A stretch of 64,000 nucleotides of DNA from Sympetrum striolatum (Eukaryota > Arthropoda > Insecta > Odonata > Libellulidae): contig CANPUZ010000032.1 in the NCBI GenBank assembly GCA_947579665.1, positions 620,001 through 684,000 of the forward strand, written 5' to 3'. Below, piece by piece: positions 13,561 through 23,631 of this stretch (positions within the stretch are counted from its first letter, which is position 1; each line of letters opens with the position of its first letter). The translations under genes were made by a program, and so were the position numbers. A model generated the notes under the pieces. That model had not been told where the DNA came from and made no database searches. It saw only the letters and a list, made by a program, of their open reading frames with translations.

Positions 13561-14267
13561 GTGGAAATGTACGGTAGAGGTTTACAGGTCATGCTTTCCA
13601 TTTTCTGCCCTTATCATTGACGTTGCTGCCAGTTTTGATAATGATTTACTTGTCCAAGGATTTGAGAGAGATTGAGTATTGCAAGTGTATTCTCTCAGAT
13701 AACATTTTGTTGACGAAATCTCAAGAGGAATGTGATAGCCATCAATGATAAGCTTTTGTGAAAAAAATTCAAGAGGAAAACTTTCCACGTCTACTTATGG
13801 GTTTTACTTGCTCTGAAAGTTGCGTTGGAGAGAAAATATCAATGTGAATATGGCATCGTGTGATGAGTCGTATCATCAGAATCACTCATCCTATATAAAC
13901 ATTTTCTTTAGAAGAATAGATTAGATGTAAATTGCGGTTTACCGTATTATGGTCCTTTCCGATTCACCTGTACCAGTTTACAGTCACTATATTATTGAAT
14001 TTAAGGGCAAAAAAATATTTACACGGCCCTTATTTGAGACCAAGAATAAGAAATTATGGTTCTGAAATATTTGTTAATGTTAAATAATTGGGAAAAATTA
14101 TTTTCGTTAGGTATTTTGAATCGCATTTGTCGTAAGTAACAGACTAAACCAATTCCTTTTTTAGAGGTTTCTTTTATTTTGTCACCATCCGGTTTAGGGC
14201 AATTAAGCTGTTTAGAAAAGGGTTTCTAATAATATAAAACCGAAATAAATTAAATATAATATGCCTA
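13561..14267. other. No recognised gene
   Basis: AT-rich sequence leading into family 2 copy B. Only short chance frames are visible. Confidence 0.35.
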
Positions 14268-15402
14268 ATAGACGCTTCTCCGGATATACCTAGATATATA
14301 TACACTCACTCACTGGGGATTAAAATTCTAAGCATGTTCCACAAGTGCCACTGCCTTGAAATTCTTACGGTGTATTGGCCAAAACGTGTAACCACCAGAA
14401 AAAAGCCGACTTTGAACCTCAATATCATGAGTTCGATTCCAGAAGGCCCCAAAGTCGCGATTTTCTCCATAAAGATACATGGTGGAGATTTTTGAAATTT
14501 TTTTTGAGGAACTTTCCGGCAAAGAAGAGAGTTGAAATTCGAGGGATCGCTAGAAGCCGTGACACTCCAACGTAAATCAGAAAGACATCGTCGAATATGG
14601 TCCATGGTTCGATGCTAGGTCGGGGCAAAAATCGGCCGTTTAAAATGCATTGTGGCGATTTTGAAGATTTTTTTTGGATCCTTTCCCGATAACATGGATA
14701 CTTGAAACTCGGCACGTGGATAGATATCATGAATATATTTCATTATCAAATTTTACATGTTCGCTGATGGTCCTTGGTTCGATCCCAGAGGGCCATTTGC
14801 ACTTCTCTATGCATTTCTTACGGAGTTAACGGAAACAAAATTTAGGTACTTCCCGGCATGCTATCGACTTCAAACTTTGCATGATACAAGAGAAAGTCTT
14901 TAAAAATCAAACTGTTTATTCACAGCTTACAATATGTCCTGAGTTCGACACCAGGTGTCTCTGCAATCAGAAGTTGATCCGATTTTTAGGAATTATTTTG
15001 AAACCTATCCCAATAATATAGAAACTTGAAATTCGGCATATAGATAGGGATCATAAATAACTTTCAGAAACATGTTTTAGATTTCCAAGATCGTCCTTGG
15101 TTCGAATCCAGAGAGCCATTTACATTCCTGAAAATTAGAACGTCTTTTGAGGAAGTTGTAGCCAATATTTCTGCTTGAATTTTCACACATAGTTAGAGAT
15201 GGTGATCTTCTATTGTGTTTCATAGTAGGTTTACCAGTAAGACCCGGGTTCGATGGCAGACGATGAAATTTCAGCGAATTTTAAGAAAAATTTCAATCCT
15301 TTTTTTTTCTTATGTGGACCGTCCCGATATGATGCCGATATGAAATCAGTATTGTTGATCTGCTTGCAGTATGAAAGCTACATTTTACTCGTATAATATA
15401 CC
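14268..15402 (+). repeat. Repeat family 2, full copy B (six B-box-like modules)
   Basis: The copy starts with GACGCTTCTCCGGATATACC and ends with CATTTTACTCGTATAATATA. Six GTTCGA-type motifs lie near 14430, 14606, 14776, 14941, 15099 and 15247. Most are followed by a short conserved tail such as CCAGAGGGCC. Intervals fall from about 176 to 148 bp, exactly mirroring copy A. Matching module order in both copies means the six-module array is the unit that was dispersed. No coding frame is conserved. The mechanism of mobility is unknown. Confidence 0.75.
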
Positions 15403-15627
15403 TCAATCCAGATTTGAAGTCCCTCCTTGTTCTTTTTCCCTATCCTACGCTCACATACACCCACGATATACTCGCTATCAACGCCTCTCTCTCTTTCCCC
15501 AACTCTTTGCGAAGCTCGTTTTTCTCGGAAATCGCTGATTCGACGGAAGAACTTTTAGCCCAATGGTCGGCCTGTTTATTTACGGTTACGGATTTACGGT
15601 ATCGCGTCTGTAGGGAGGAGGTCATAT

Positions 15628-15752
15628 TTACTTTCTCCATATAAGTAGAATAGAGAAGGTATTGTTTTCATGAAAAAAATTGACTTCGAGGTTTCAACGG
15701 AAATACAAGTTTTGGGTTCCCTAGAACACGTCATTTTCGGTATGATGTCTGT

Positions 15753-15786
<34 letters not shown>

Positions 15787-16326
15787 TTATGGGCGGTCTA
15801 ACATAAAAGCTATTAAACGAATCAATACCAAACTTCAGATATGGCATTGTGGTTGGTGCTGTCAGAGTTTATTATTTTTTAGAGCAAATCGGTTAACCGG
15901 AAGTCGAGCTTTATTCTTCGAAGCAAATTTCCGTTTTTGCAAAATATCTCCATCAATCTGATATTTAGGTATATACTATTATTTATATAAGTTTTAGAAA
16001 ATGTAATTTACTATATATTTTCTATGAAACATACTTTTGTATAACTGGTTGTTTAGGAGTTATTCGTGAAATACTGATAAACCGGACGTTTCTGATTATG
16101 TACTTTGTGGGCGCTGTGGGCGAAACGGTAATTTCATCGCTTTTCATCGAACATGTCCCGGAAAACATTATTTATAATGTTTGTGAGGTTAAAGATAATA
16201 TGATATAAATTTATCACTTATTATCAAATTTAGATTGAGTATAGAGTTCGAAAATACTGTCGTAGATAAATATTTACATCTTTTATATGGAGAAAGTCCT
16301 GTGCTGGCCACATCAGATTTTTTATT
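15628..16326 (+). repeat. Repeat family 1, copy 1 (single internal unit)
   Basis: This copy starts with the family 1 head (TACTTTCTCCATATA-like), followed by GTTTTCATGAAAAAAATTGAC and a TG microsatellite at 15750-15785. It then has one ~318-bp internal unit (GGGCGGTCTAAC at ~15790 to GTGGGCGCTGTGGGCG at 16107). It ends with TATATGGAGAAAGTCC and GCTGGCCACATCAGATTTT. The other three copies have two internal units, so this one is either ancestral or contracted. Confidence 0.8.
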
Positions 16327-18238
16327 TTGGATTTGCGTGCGTTCTATCCGGGAAGCTGAGCAAACGAGGTACAGATGGTCTATTTCAATCGGTAACTTAA
16401 GGAAGCGAAAAGTTACTGAGACGCCTCCTTTCGAGGCTATTATGAATTATGAGGGGGTTTGGGGAAGTTGCGCCGAAAGTAGGTTTACTGCGAAAAAATG
16501 CACTAAGTGTTTTACGCCCTCTGCCGAATTAAGTGACGGTCGATGAAATCGTGGAGCCCTTCGCCGCCATTGGAGGAGTTGTTTTTATTCGTACATTTTG
16601 TGATCCTTGAAGACGAGTTATTTCACGTGCACTTAAGTTAAATGATCTACAAATGTCACTCGGCCAATTTGTATTCCAATATGACTAACCGACAGATGTG
16701 GAAACGAAAATCTCATCGTGTTTGGTATCTAAAGTAAGCGGAAACCGTCGGAAATACTTAATGGGAATGGGCGATATTATGTTCTCAGTCGTATTTTCAA
16801 TCCAGACCTTGTAAAATTCTGAAACTTGACAGAGTGGTGAAAACCTTAACTAGTCCTTGAAATAGTATGGGAAAGAGAAATAAGCGGTATAACATTTGAA
16901 CACACTTAGGGCATAATTCATTTTCGGAAAGTTATTTTCCCAATTCCTTTTTTTTGCAGGATTAGCGAAAGAATCAATTCTCAGAAATAATTTATCTTAA
17001 ACAATCTTAATTCATATTTGATGTAATTTCACCGGAAACTGAGGTGCATAAAAATTAAACGTGTGAATATAGCGCGTATTTATACAGCATTAGCTTCGTC
17101 TAAATGAAATTACATGATTTAAATGAGTAAATGTATATTTCGTGATTTGATTGATCCAGAATCCATCAAATATTTTACTGTCGACACGGACTGATACCAA
17201 GTTAAACGATGAGGAATATTTAGGTTCTTTGCAAAGTCAAGCAATAGTCGATTTTTTTCTGCCTCAGCAAAACGAAGATTTTATTTATTTCTATGAAGTA
17301 AATTTCCTGGAAAATCATCTTCCTTAAACGGTGATTCCGATCAACGTCCAATCCTTGCCTTCGCAGTTGAATTCTAGAATTTCCAAAGGATTCTGTTCGG
17401 GCAAATTTAGAAACGAAGTGAATTTTCATTTCCTAGGAAGTCAGAACACGGATCTTCTCTGTTTTATACGCTTCATATTATTTTTCAAGGTTTTCAGAAA
17501 TTTATATTATAGGAGAAAATGCTCCCAAGGAATAAAAGATCTATGAACGATGCTTAGCATTTCGTTAGCATTCGGTTCCTTCGCAAACGAGGCTCACCTC
17601 TCTCACATGCTGTCCCGCGTCACTTTCTGTCGTTGATATGGACACTTTGCTTCATCTTTTCTTGAAGATTTCCCTTTTATACTCTAAAGCCAAGGTTCGC
17701 AATCTAAAATAGACTTTGCTACACGCACGTAGTGAATTTTCTTATATTTTTAATTGATAGCTAGCCGAAAATCATTGCTTCCATTATTTATTTCTACGAA
17801 TTATAAAGGATACTAGTATTTACTGCCAAAATTGGATTACATCTGAAATTAACAGATTTTTCACTTAATGTAGGTTACAAAATTGTATGAATCTTATAAT
17901 AAGCCACTCGAACGCACGGAATAGGAAACCAAACGCCACGCGGGTTGTGTTTGATTTAAAGCATGAAGTCTGCATTGCTGTTGAGTGAGATAGTTGCGAG
18001 AATTGTGTTCGCTATCACTAAAAACCTTCCGCAAGACGCTGTCAGAAGATTCTTCTCAAAGAAGCCATTAAGTCAATTTGGGTAATGAACTGCAGACGCG
18101 GATACGAGTGGATGTTGTGTTTCAGAATCCGCGTACTCCATTAGCGGAGGATTCCTCCGGGGAAGATGGTGTGTCGCCTCGCCCTCGTTGCCCTGTGATT
18201 GATGCTCCCATCATTGATGCGTCACGATATCATAACTG
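16327..18238. other. No recognised gene
   Basis: A GC-richer patch sits at 16340-16600 and a pyrimidine-rich acceptor-like sequence (TTTTTTTTGCAG) at ~16963. No exon with family similarity was recognised. Short frames near 17220-17546 overlap on both strands and are probably chance. Confidence 0.3.
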
Positions 18239-18431
18239 GGCTCCCGGATAGTCATGTGGACAGCGCATTTGCCATTGGTGAATGCGGTCCTGGGTTCAAA
18301 TCCCGGTGGGAGCAAAATGCAAAAGTTCTTTTTCATTAAGTAAGATACAGAAATTGAATAAGTTGAATTTGAAGCCAAGGGGCTGGAAATTCAATAACTC
18401 CCAAATATTAAGAGGGCGTACATTTGTGCTG
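18239..18431 (+). mobile_element. tRNA-derived SINE, copy A
   Basis: Positions 18240-18314 fold into a tRNA-like shape. A seven-base acceptor stem (GCTCCCG with TGGGAGC) closes it. A T-arm CTGGG-TTCAAAT-CCCGG holds a B-box sequence, and an A-box-like TAGTCATGTGGACAG lies near the start. The anticodon loop is oversized, so it is not a working tRNA gene. The ~115-bp body that follows (TTTTTCATTAAGTAAGATA, GTTGAATTTGAAGCCA, GGGGCTGG, AATTCAATAA) is shared with the copy at 58959-59290. A pol III head plus a shared unrelated body is the hallmark of a SINE. Confidence 0.75.
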
Positions 18432-18680
18432 ATTTTATCATAACTTCCGAGACGGGGAGAGTGAAACAAGGCGGCGTTCTTCTCTCCCCGAGGGAGTAGG
18501 CGTTTATGGGAAGGTTTATGAAATTTATCAAATATCGTCATAGCAGTATCTACAGCAGCTATTTATCTCTCAATAAGTAAATAATATGAATCATCTAACT
18601 GAGGAGAAATTCAATGTCTGCCTATCTAAACTCATTTTAATTATGCTCACTCTATGGTACACTTTTCCTTAACCCTTAAA

Positions 18681-18874
18681 GGACCAAGGGAGAGCTAAAA
18701 AATGTCCACCACTTTTCTTTTTCAACATTTTGAGGACTGTTCTACAGTCTTATAACTTCATTACATTGTCAAATATAGGTTGTTAAAGATAACTATATTT
18801 TGATGAATTTTGTACGTTTTTTTAAGCAATGTAATGAGAGCGGAAATAGGCACAAAATGACCCTCCCTTGGTCC
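18681..18874. repeat. Short inverted-repeat element candidate
   Basis: GGACCAAGGGAG at 18681-18692 is the exact inverse of CTCCCTTGGTCC at 18863-18874. Both ends lie next to TTAA-like or CTAAG sequence. The interior is AT-rich and non-coding. This is MITE-like, perhaps piggyBac-associated because of the CCCTTAAAGG at the left, but target duplications are not clean. Confidence 0.4.
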
Positions 18875-19166
18875 AACCTAAGACATATTTTTGAACCAAA
18901 TGGAATCATATATTTTGACAAATAGTTTTTAATTAATTTTAATAATTAATTTTTTTAAATTATGCCTTGTTGATTTATAAGCATAACTAACGGCGATTTA
19001 CAAACTTATTTTCCGAATTAGAGCTTTAAAGCATTGAGAAGAAGCTTTATCATTTAATAAACTTTAATGCTCCTTATTTGAAGTAGTAACCGAGATTTAA
19101 ATGTAATAAATGGAAAGATTACTTAATCTCCTTTAATTTGGTACCAAATCCATCCCTCTCGGACCA

Positions 19167-19300
19167 TTTTTACTTTCTCCATATACGAAGTATAGAGAAA
19201 GTATTGTTTTCATGAAAAAATTCGACTTCGAGATTTCAACGGAAATACATGTTTTGGGGTCCCTAGAACACGTTTTGACCATTTTCGGAATGATGTCTGT

Positions 19301-19351
<51 letters not shown>

Positions 19352-20226
19352 TGTGTGACAGTGGGCGCTCTAACGTGAAAACTATTGGTCGTATCAATAC
19401 CAAACTTCATGTATAGTAGTGGTGTGTGTGCTGTCAGAGTTGATAAGTTATTGGAGTAAATCGGTCAACCGGAAGTCGAGCTTTATTGATTAAAGCTCAT
19501 TTCCGGTTTTCAAAATATCTCCATAAATATAATATATAGGTAAATTGTATACCTTATAAAAGTTTTAGATAATCTTTTTTACTATAACTTTTGTATTTAA
19601 CATATTTTTGTATCACCGTTTGATTAGGAGTTATTCGTGAAATACTGATAAACCGGAAGTATCTGATTATGTACTTTGTGGGCGCTCTAACATGAAAACT
19701 AATTGTCGGATCAACACCAAATTTCATAAATTGGACTTTTATTACAGTCTTTAGAGTTGATTAGTTTTTGGAGTAGATCGGTCACCCGGAAGTTGAGCTT
19801 TATTCTTCAAAGCTTATTTCCGGTTTTCAAAATATCTCCATAAATATGATATTTAGGTATATACTATTATTTATAAATGTTTTTGAAAATGTAATTTACT
19901 ATAACTTTTGTATGAAACATATTTTTTTATCACTGATTGTTTAGGAGTTATTCATGAAATACTGATAAACCGGAAGTTGCTGATTATGTACTTTTTGGGC
20001 GCTCTGGGCTCTATGGGCGAAAGGCCAAATTCATCTTTTTTCATCGAGCATGTCCCGAAAAACATTATTTATAATTTTTGTGACGTAAAAGATAATAATA
20101 TATAAATTAATCACTCATCTTCCAAGTTTATATTGAATATAGAGTTCGAAATTACTGTCGTAGATAAATATTTACATCTTATATATGGAGAAAGTCATGT
20201 GCTGGCCACATCAGATTTTTTTTTAT
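19167..20226 (+). repeat. Repeat family 1, copy 2 (two internal units)
   Basis: The head hairpin TACTTTCTC...TATAC-GAA-GTATA...GAGAAAGTA lies at 19171-19203. It is followed by a TG microsatellite (19300-19357). GTGGGCGCTC repeats lie at 19361, 19678 and ~19997 (period about 317-319). The copy ends with TATATGGAGAAAGTC and GCTGGCCACATCAGATTTTT. Each unit carries AACCGGAAGTCGAGCTTTATT, a TTTCCGGTTTTCAAAATAT block and a GATAAACCGGAAGT block. No conserved frame was found. Confidence 0.85.
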
Positions 20227-21284
20227 TTATTAGCTGCGAGCCACTTGCAAGCATTTCCGCGAGGTTTCGGAAACACGAAGTTTTAAACACAGAGTATTAC
20301 ATTAAGACTCCCATTCAGTGTTACCAGAGTGCACCAGAAAGAAATCTATAGATTCTGCTACGAATTCGTAATCTTTTTCGGTCCATTCCGCGTCGCTGTG
20401 GAGTAAAAAAAATACGTTGGTTCCGCGTTCCGGCGCAAGAGGGCGACGGGTGAAAGATCCGCAAAAACTCCATTCATCAACACTTATCGGCCGCCATAGT
20501 AGTTTTAGAATCTCCCGTGGCAGCACCATCCAATGGCTTTTTCTGTCTCTTTCTTTCTATCTCTCAAATAGTTCCAAACTTCCCCAGGAGATGTCTAAAG
20601 ACTGCAGTCATCGCTTTGAACATACGGGAGATAAGCCGCTTATTTAAATTTGCAGCTTCTAGAATGTTTTTTATATTTATTTACTGATATATTTATTCAT
20701 TAATGTATTGACTTATTAAATCATTAAAGCATTAATTTATTTATCCTTTGATATCACTGTTTACTCATTCGTTCATTTATTCGTATAATTATTCATATAT
20801 TTATTTATTCAAAGGTTTAAACACAGTTATGGCAACATTTTATAGTGAATACAAGCAACAAACAAAGAAATAAAAAAATTGAAAATAAATATATTCGATT
20901 GCACAAAAAAATGAATGCAAAATAATAAATGGATAATAATATGCAGAAAAATACCAGAGCAGGCTATTTAAATATTCGGAAAATCTCATGGTTCAAATTT
21001 GCTATGCTGCGACATTAAAATTACGAAGTAATTCGAAATCATTAATAACTTTGTCGGTACGGAAGTAATGCTGGACACGACAATGCGATTTATTTAACGC
21101 TGGTTACCACCAAAATCGCTGAAAAAAATGATAAAAATTGTAAAATTGGAGAGAAAAGTTTTTGTTTTTTTTTTTTTTAAACGAGAAATTTGTGACATAA
21201 TATTCTGCTTCGAATCATTCTCTTTATATTCGTGTTTTTAATTTGGTAGACAAACGTTTTTGAGGTAAATCTTATTTATATATC
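20227..21284. other. No recognised gene
   Basis: At 20340-20640 short frames overlap on both strands without recognisable domains. 20650-20830 is rich in TTTATT-type tetramers. A poly-T run sits near 21165-21178. Confidence 0.3.
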
Positions 21285-21405
21285 TATATATATATGTGCT
21301 TCTCCGGATTCATTCATGGATATAGATAGGAATATAGATAGGATACTAATTCACAGGCTAAACCATAAGCGTCATCGATTTGAAATTCTTACGACATATT
21401 GGAAA
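21285..21405 (+). repeat. Repeat family 2, truncated copy D
   Basis: This copy has the same head as the copy at 31188 (GCTTCTCCGGATTCATTCATG, AATTCACAGGCTAAACCA). It breaks at about 21405, where gag-like sequence begins, so the remaining modules are lost. Confidence 0.6.
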
Positions 21406-22078
21406 CGTATATTCAAAAAGAATTCCGGCTTCCAAAGGTGCAGTTGAGCGTCTTCTTTGCCTCAGCGGGATTTTCGGGGCGGCGGCAGTCTCTTGGTTGA
21501 GCGCATTCGGGCGTGGGAGGTCGGGGAAGTCCTCCGGCGGGGGACGTTGGTGGGCAGAGCGTTGGGGCATGGCTGCTCTCAATATGCGCTGCGGCGCGGC
21601 TCGCTGCATCTGCGACGAATGAGAGGGCTGCTCCTCCCCGTCTCCTTCGGCGGCTGCGGTCGCGGAAGCGCTATCGGCTGTGGCGCCGATGCGTGTGAGG
21701 GTGCGGCACGACGCCCCCCTCCAATGAATGCAGGAATATATATGCTGCCCACCACAGTTGCAACAGGTGGGCGTGTCCTCTCTTTCTTAGAGTGCAGGCC
21801 GCAATCTGGTGCGGCGCAGCGGAATCAGCGCGGAACGGAAGTGTGCGGATGAATGGCCGAAGCGGCTACACCGGTGGCAGATCTGTGGTGCGCCGACGCA
21901 CGGAGATATATGGGATTTTTCCCAATGGCCGTTCGGGCGGTGAGGGAGTCGCAAATGAATTAATGGAGACTTTTTCGCCGTCTTTCATACGGAGTTGGAG
22001 TACTTTTCGCACTGGAATCCATAGCGCGTCCTCGAAGAATTCGTCTTTAGTGGTTCCGGAGGACAACTTTGGAAATTG
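21406..22078 (-). pseudogene. gag-like ORF1 of a non-LTR retrotransposon
   Basis: This is a GC-rich block whose minus strand encodes, in shifting frames, the end of a LINE/Jockey-type gag protein. At its N-terminal side is RKVLQLRMKDGEKVSINSF (~22010-21955). Then come two CCHC zinc knuckles: CHRCSRFGHSSAHF (~21880-21840, final Cys lost) and CCNCGGQHIYSC (~21767-21730). They are linked by CGLHSKKEDTP. A Pro/Arg-rich C-terminus follows. Such proteins bind element RNA in the cytoplasmic RNP. At least two frame changes and an in-frame stop make it non-functional. The high GC versus the flanks reflects coding origin. The partner RT is not nearby. Confidence 0.7.
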
Positions 22079-22253
22079 AAACTCAGCCTTACCTTTCTAC
22101 CAGTAATGTCACCTTCTGTAAAATAGGTTTCACTTTTGGCTTCGTGAATAACACTTCAAATGATTAATGTTTTCGTTCTCACAAACAAGGAAAATATTTC
22201 CATCAAAACCAATAGAAATGCAGCAATGAATACAACGAATTATTAGTTTGCCG

Positions 22254-22634
22254 TTATTGCTTTTGTATGTAAAGGGAGCAGATCATCTCTGAAGGAGTCG
22301 TAGCACTTCTTGCAAAACTCACAACACCTGGACGTTGAATAACTATATTCCTTCTTCTTGTTCTCACGTTTTTCGGAGGATGTGCTCTATTCCAATGAAA
22401 TTTCTTGTCTCTGCTACAAAAATATTCACTTCCCGATGCCTCCTCTTCTTCTCTGTCGTCATTGGAGCTCATCTCCTGCTCGGTCTCAGAGTTGTGTTCG
22501 CTGTACATCTCTTCTTCCTGCTCCACACCCACTTCCTCCTCTGTTTCATAAAACAATTCCAAGTAGTCCCTTTCTTGGGATTGGCTTGAATCTTCGTGAG
22601 ACATTCTAACAAAATTGGCAGTAAAATTTAGCAA
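22254..22634 (-). pseudogene. piggyBac-like transposase, N-terminal fragment
   Basis: A 126-codon minus-strand frame; the likely initiation codon is the Met at 22604 (MSHEDSSQSQ). An acidic, Ser/Glu-rich N-terminus is followed by GSEYFCSRDKKFHWNR and VRTRRRNIVIQRPGV. This matches the arrangement in piggyBac/PGBD transposases: acidic leader, then the K-W...P..VRTR.HN.V...PG motif just before the DDD catalytic core. The frame stops before the core, and no catalytic Asp region was found downstream on the minus strand, so the copy is truncated. TTAA-flanked termini were not located. Confidence 0.7.
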
Positions 22635-22927
22635 ACATGAAGTACTAAATGCTGATCTAAATATATGATATGCTAAACTGATATATTTATTTATATTCCT
22701 GAAATTTTTTTCTATATATGTGGAAAATTTTCTAATTCAAACATATATTTCGTTCCGGAAAACTAATACTATGTTGTTATTTAAAAGTAAAGAGGGTTAT
22801 GTGTTGTGTAAAACATGTGTTATTTTTGTATATTTTGTATAAAAGATCCAATTTATTATTTTGAGCTATTTCCGATTTGATTTATCTTTTGTAAGTGGAA
22901 CGAACGGCTATCTATTTAAGGGGGCGA

Positions 22928-23631
22928 TGTAACGAAATAGCATGAAGGCTATTGTTAATTTTGGATTGTTTTGTTTTTTGCTTTTACCTGTAGCGTATGA
23001 ATTTTTGTATTATGATATGTATTTGTTTTTGTTTTACGGAAGTGACGTGTGGTGGCACTCTAGTCACAAAAGACTAACATGGTAACAAGGGAACCTTTCG
23101 CTCTGTGGGAAACGGATCTTAATGATATTTTAAGGATAGGTTCTTTGGCCAATTGTATGAACTACTCTATTACAGTTTAAACCAACACTTCCTAGTTTCT
23201 TTGAAATTAGAAATTTACGCTGATTTTTAAACTCTTTTTACAAACAAACTAGGAAGCGTTGGTTTATACTGTAATAGAGTAGTTCTTACAATTGGCCAAA
23301 GAACCTATCCTTAAAATATCATTAAGATCCGTTTCCCACAGACCATAAGGTTCCCTTGTAAGATATAAGCGAGGTGAACGAAAGAAGTGAGGATGAATTC
23401 TCCGAGTTGTTTGAGGGGATTACACGTCGTGGGGAATTTTTCGCGTCGTTAAGAGTGGATTCCGTGGGCTATCGTCGCACAGCACTTCAGGAAAAATAAA
23501 CAGTGGAGCGCAGAGGAGAAGGGCAACCCAGCGGGAGACCAGAGGCCATCAGAAAGCATCTAGAAGTACCGTCACTGCCAGTGTAGCCGATTCTTCATTT
23601 TTTTTTGAGTTAATAAAGAAAAACCGTCACA
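22928..23631 (+). mobile_element. Putative LTR (solo or 3') containing a fold-back insertion
   Basis: A purine tract AAGGGGGCGA directly precedes TGTAACG at 22928. The block ends CGTCACA at 23631, giving TG...CA ends with a near-inverse heptamer. An AATAAA signal lies at ~23612, just before the 3' end. Removing the 278-bp fold-back element gives an LTR of about 426 bp. No 5-bp target duplication or pol gene is visible, so the call rests on ends, PPT-like tract and poly(A) signal only. Confidence 0.4.
23083..23360. mobile_element. Fold-back/MITE element with ~117-bp inverted arms
   Basis: The left arm 23083-~23200 and right arm ~23243-23360 are near-perfect inverse copies. Shared text includes CAAGGGAACCTT, GTGGGAAACGGATCTTAATG, ATATTTTAAGGATAGGTTCT, TTGGCCAATTGTA and CTACTCTATTACAGT. 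A ~40-bp AT-rich loop separates them. TA lies at both outer edges, as for Tc1/mariner-type MITEs. There is no coding capacity. High arm identity suggests recent activity or gene conversion. It sits inside the putative LTR 22928-23631. Confidence 0.85.

Noticed and set aside
13113..13601. 162-codon minus-strand frame in the GC-richer block
   Set aside because: The plus strand is open over the same interval too, and neither product resembles a known family; reduced AT explains the lack of stops.
18240..18314. Functional tRNA gene
   Set aside because: The acceptor and T arms fit, but the anticodon loop is about 11 bases and a shared SINE body follows, so it is a SINE head.
19171..19203. Resemblance of TATACGAAGTATA in the family 1 head to a loxP arm
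   Set aside because: The match is limited to a short palindrome in an insect repeat; the spacer and second arm do not fit a recombinase site.
19210..19410. Frames of Thr-His or Cys-Val repeats in family 1 copies
   Set aside because: Translation of the TG/CA microsatellite, not a protein.
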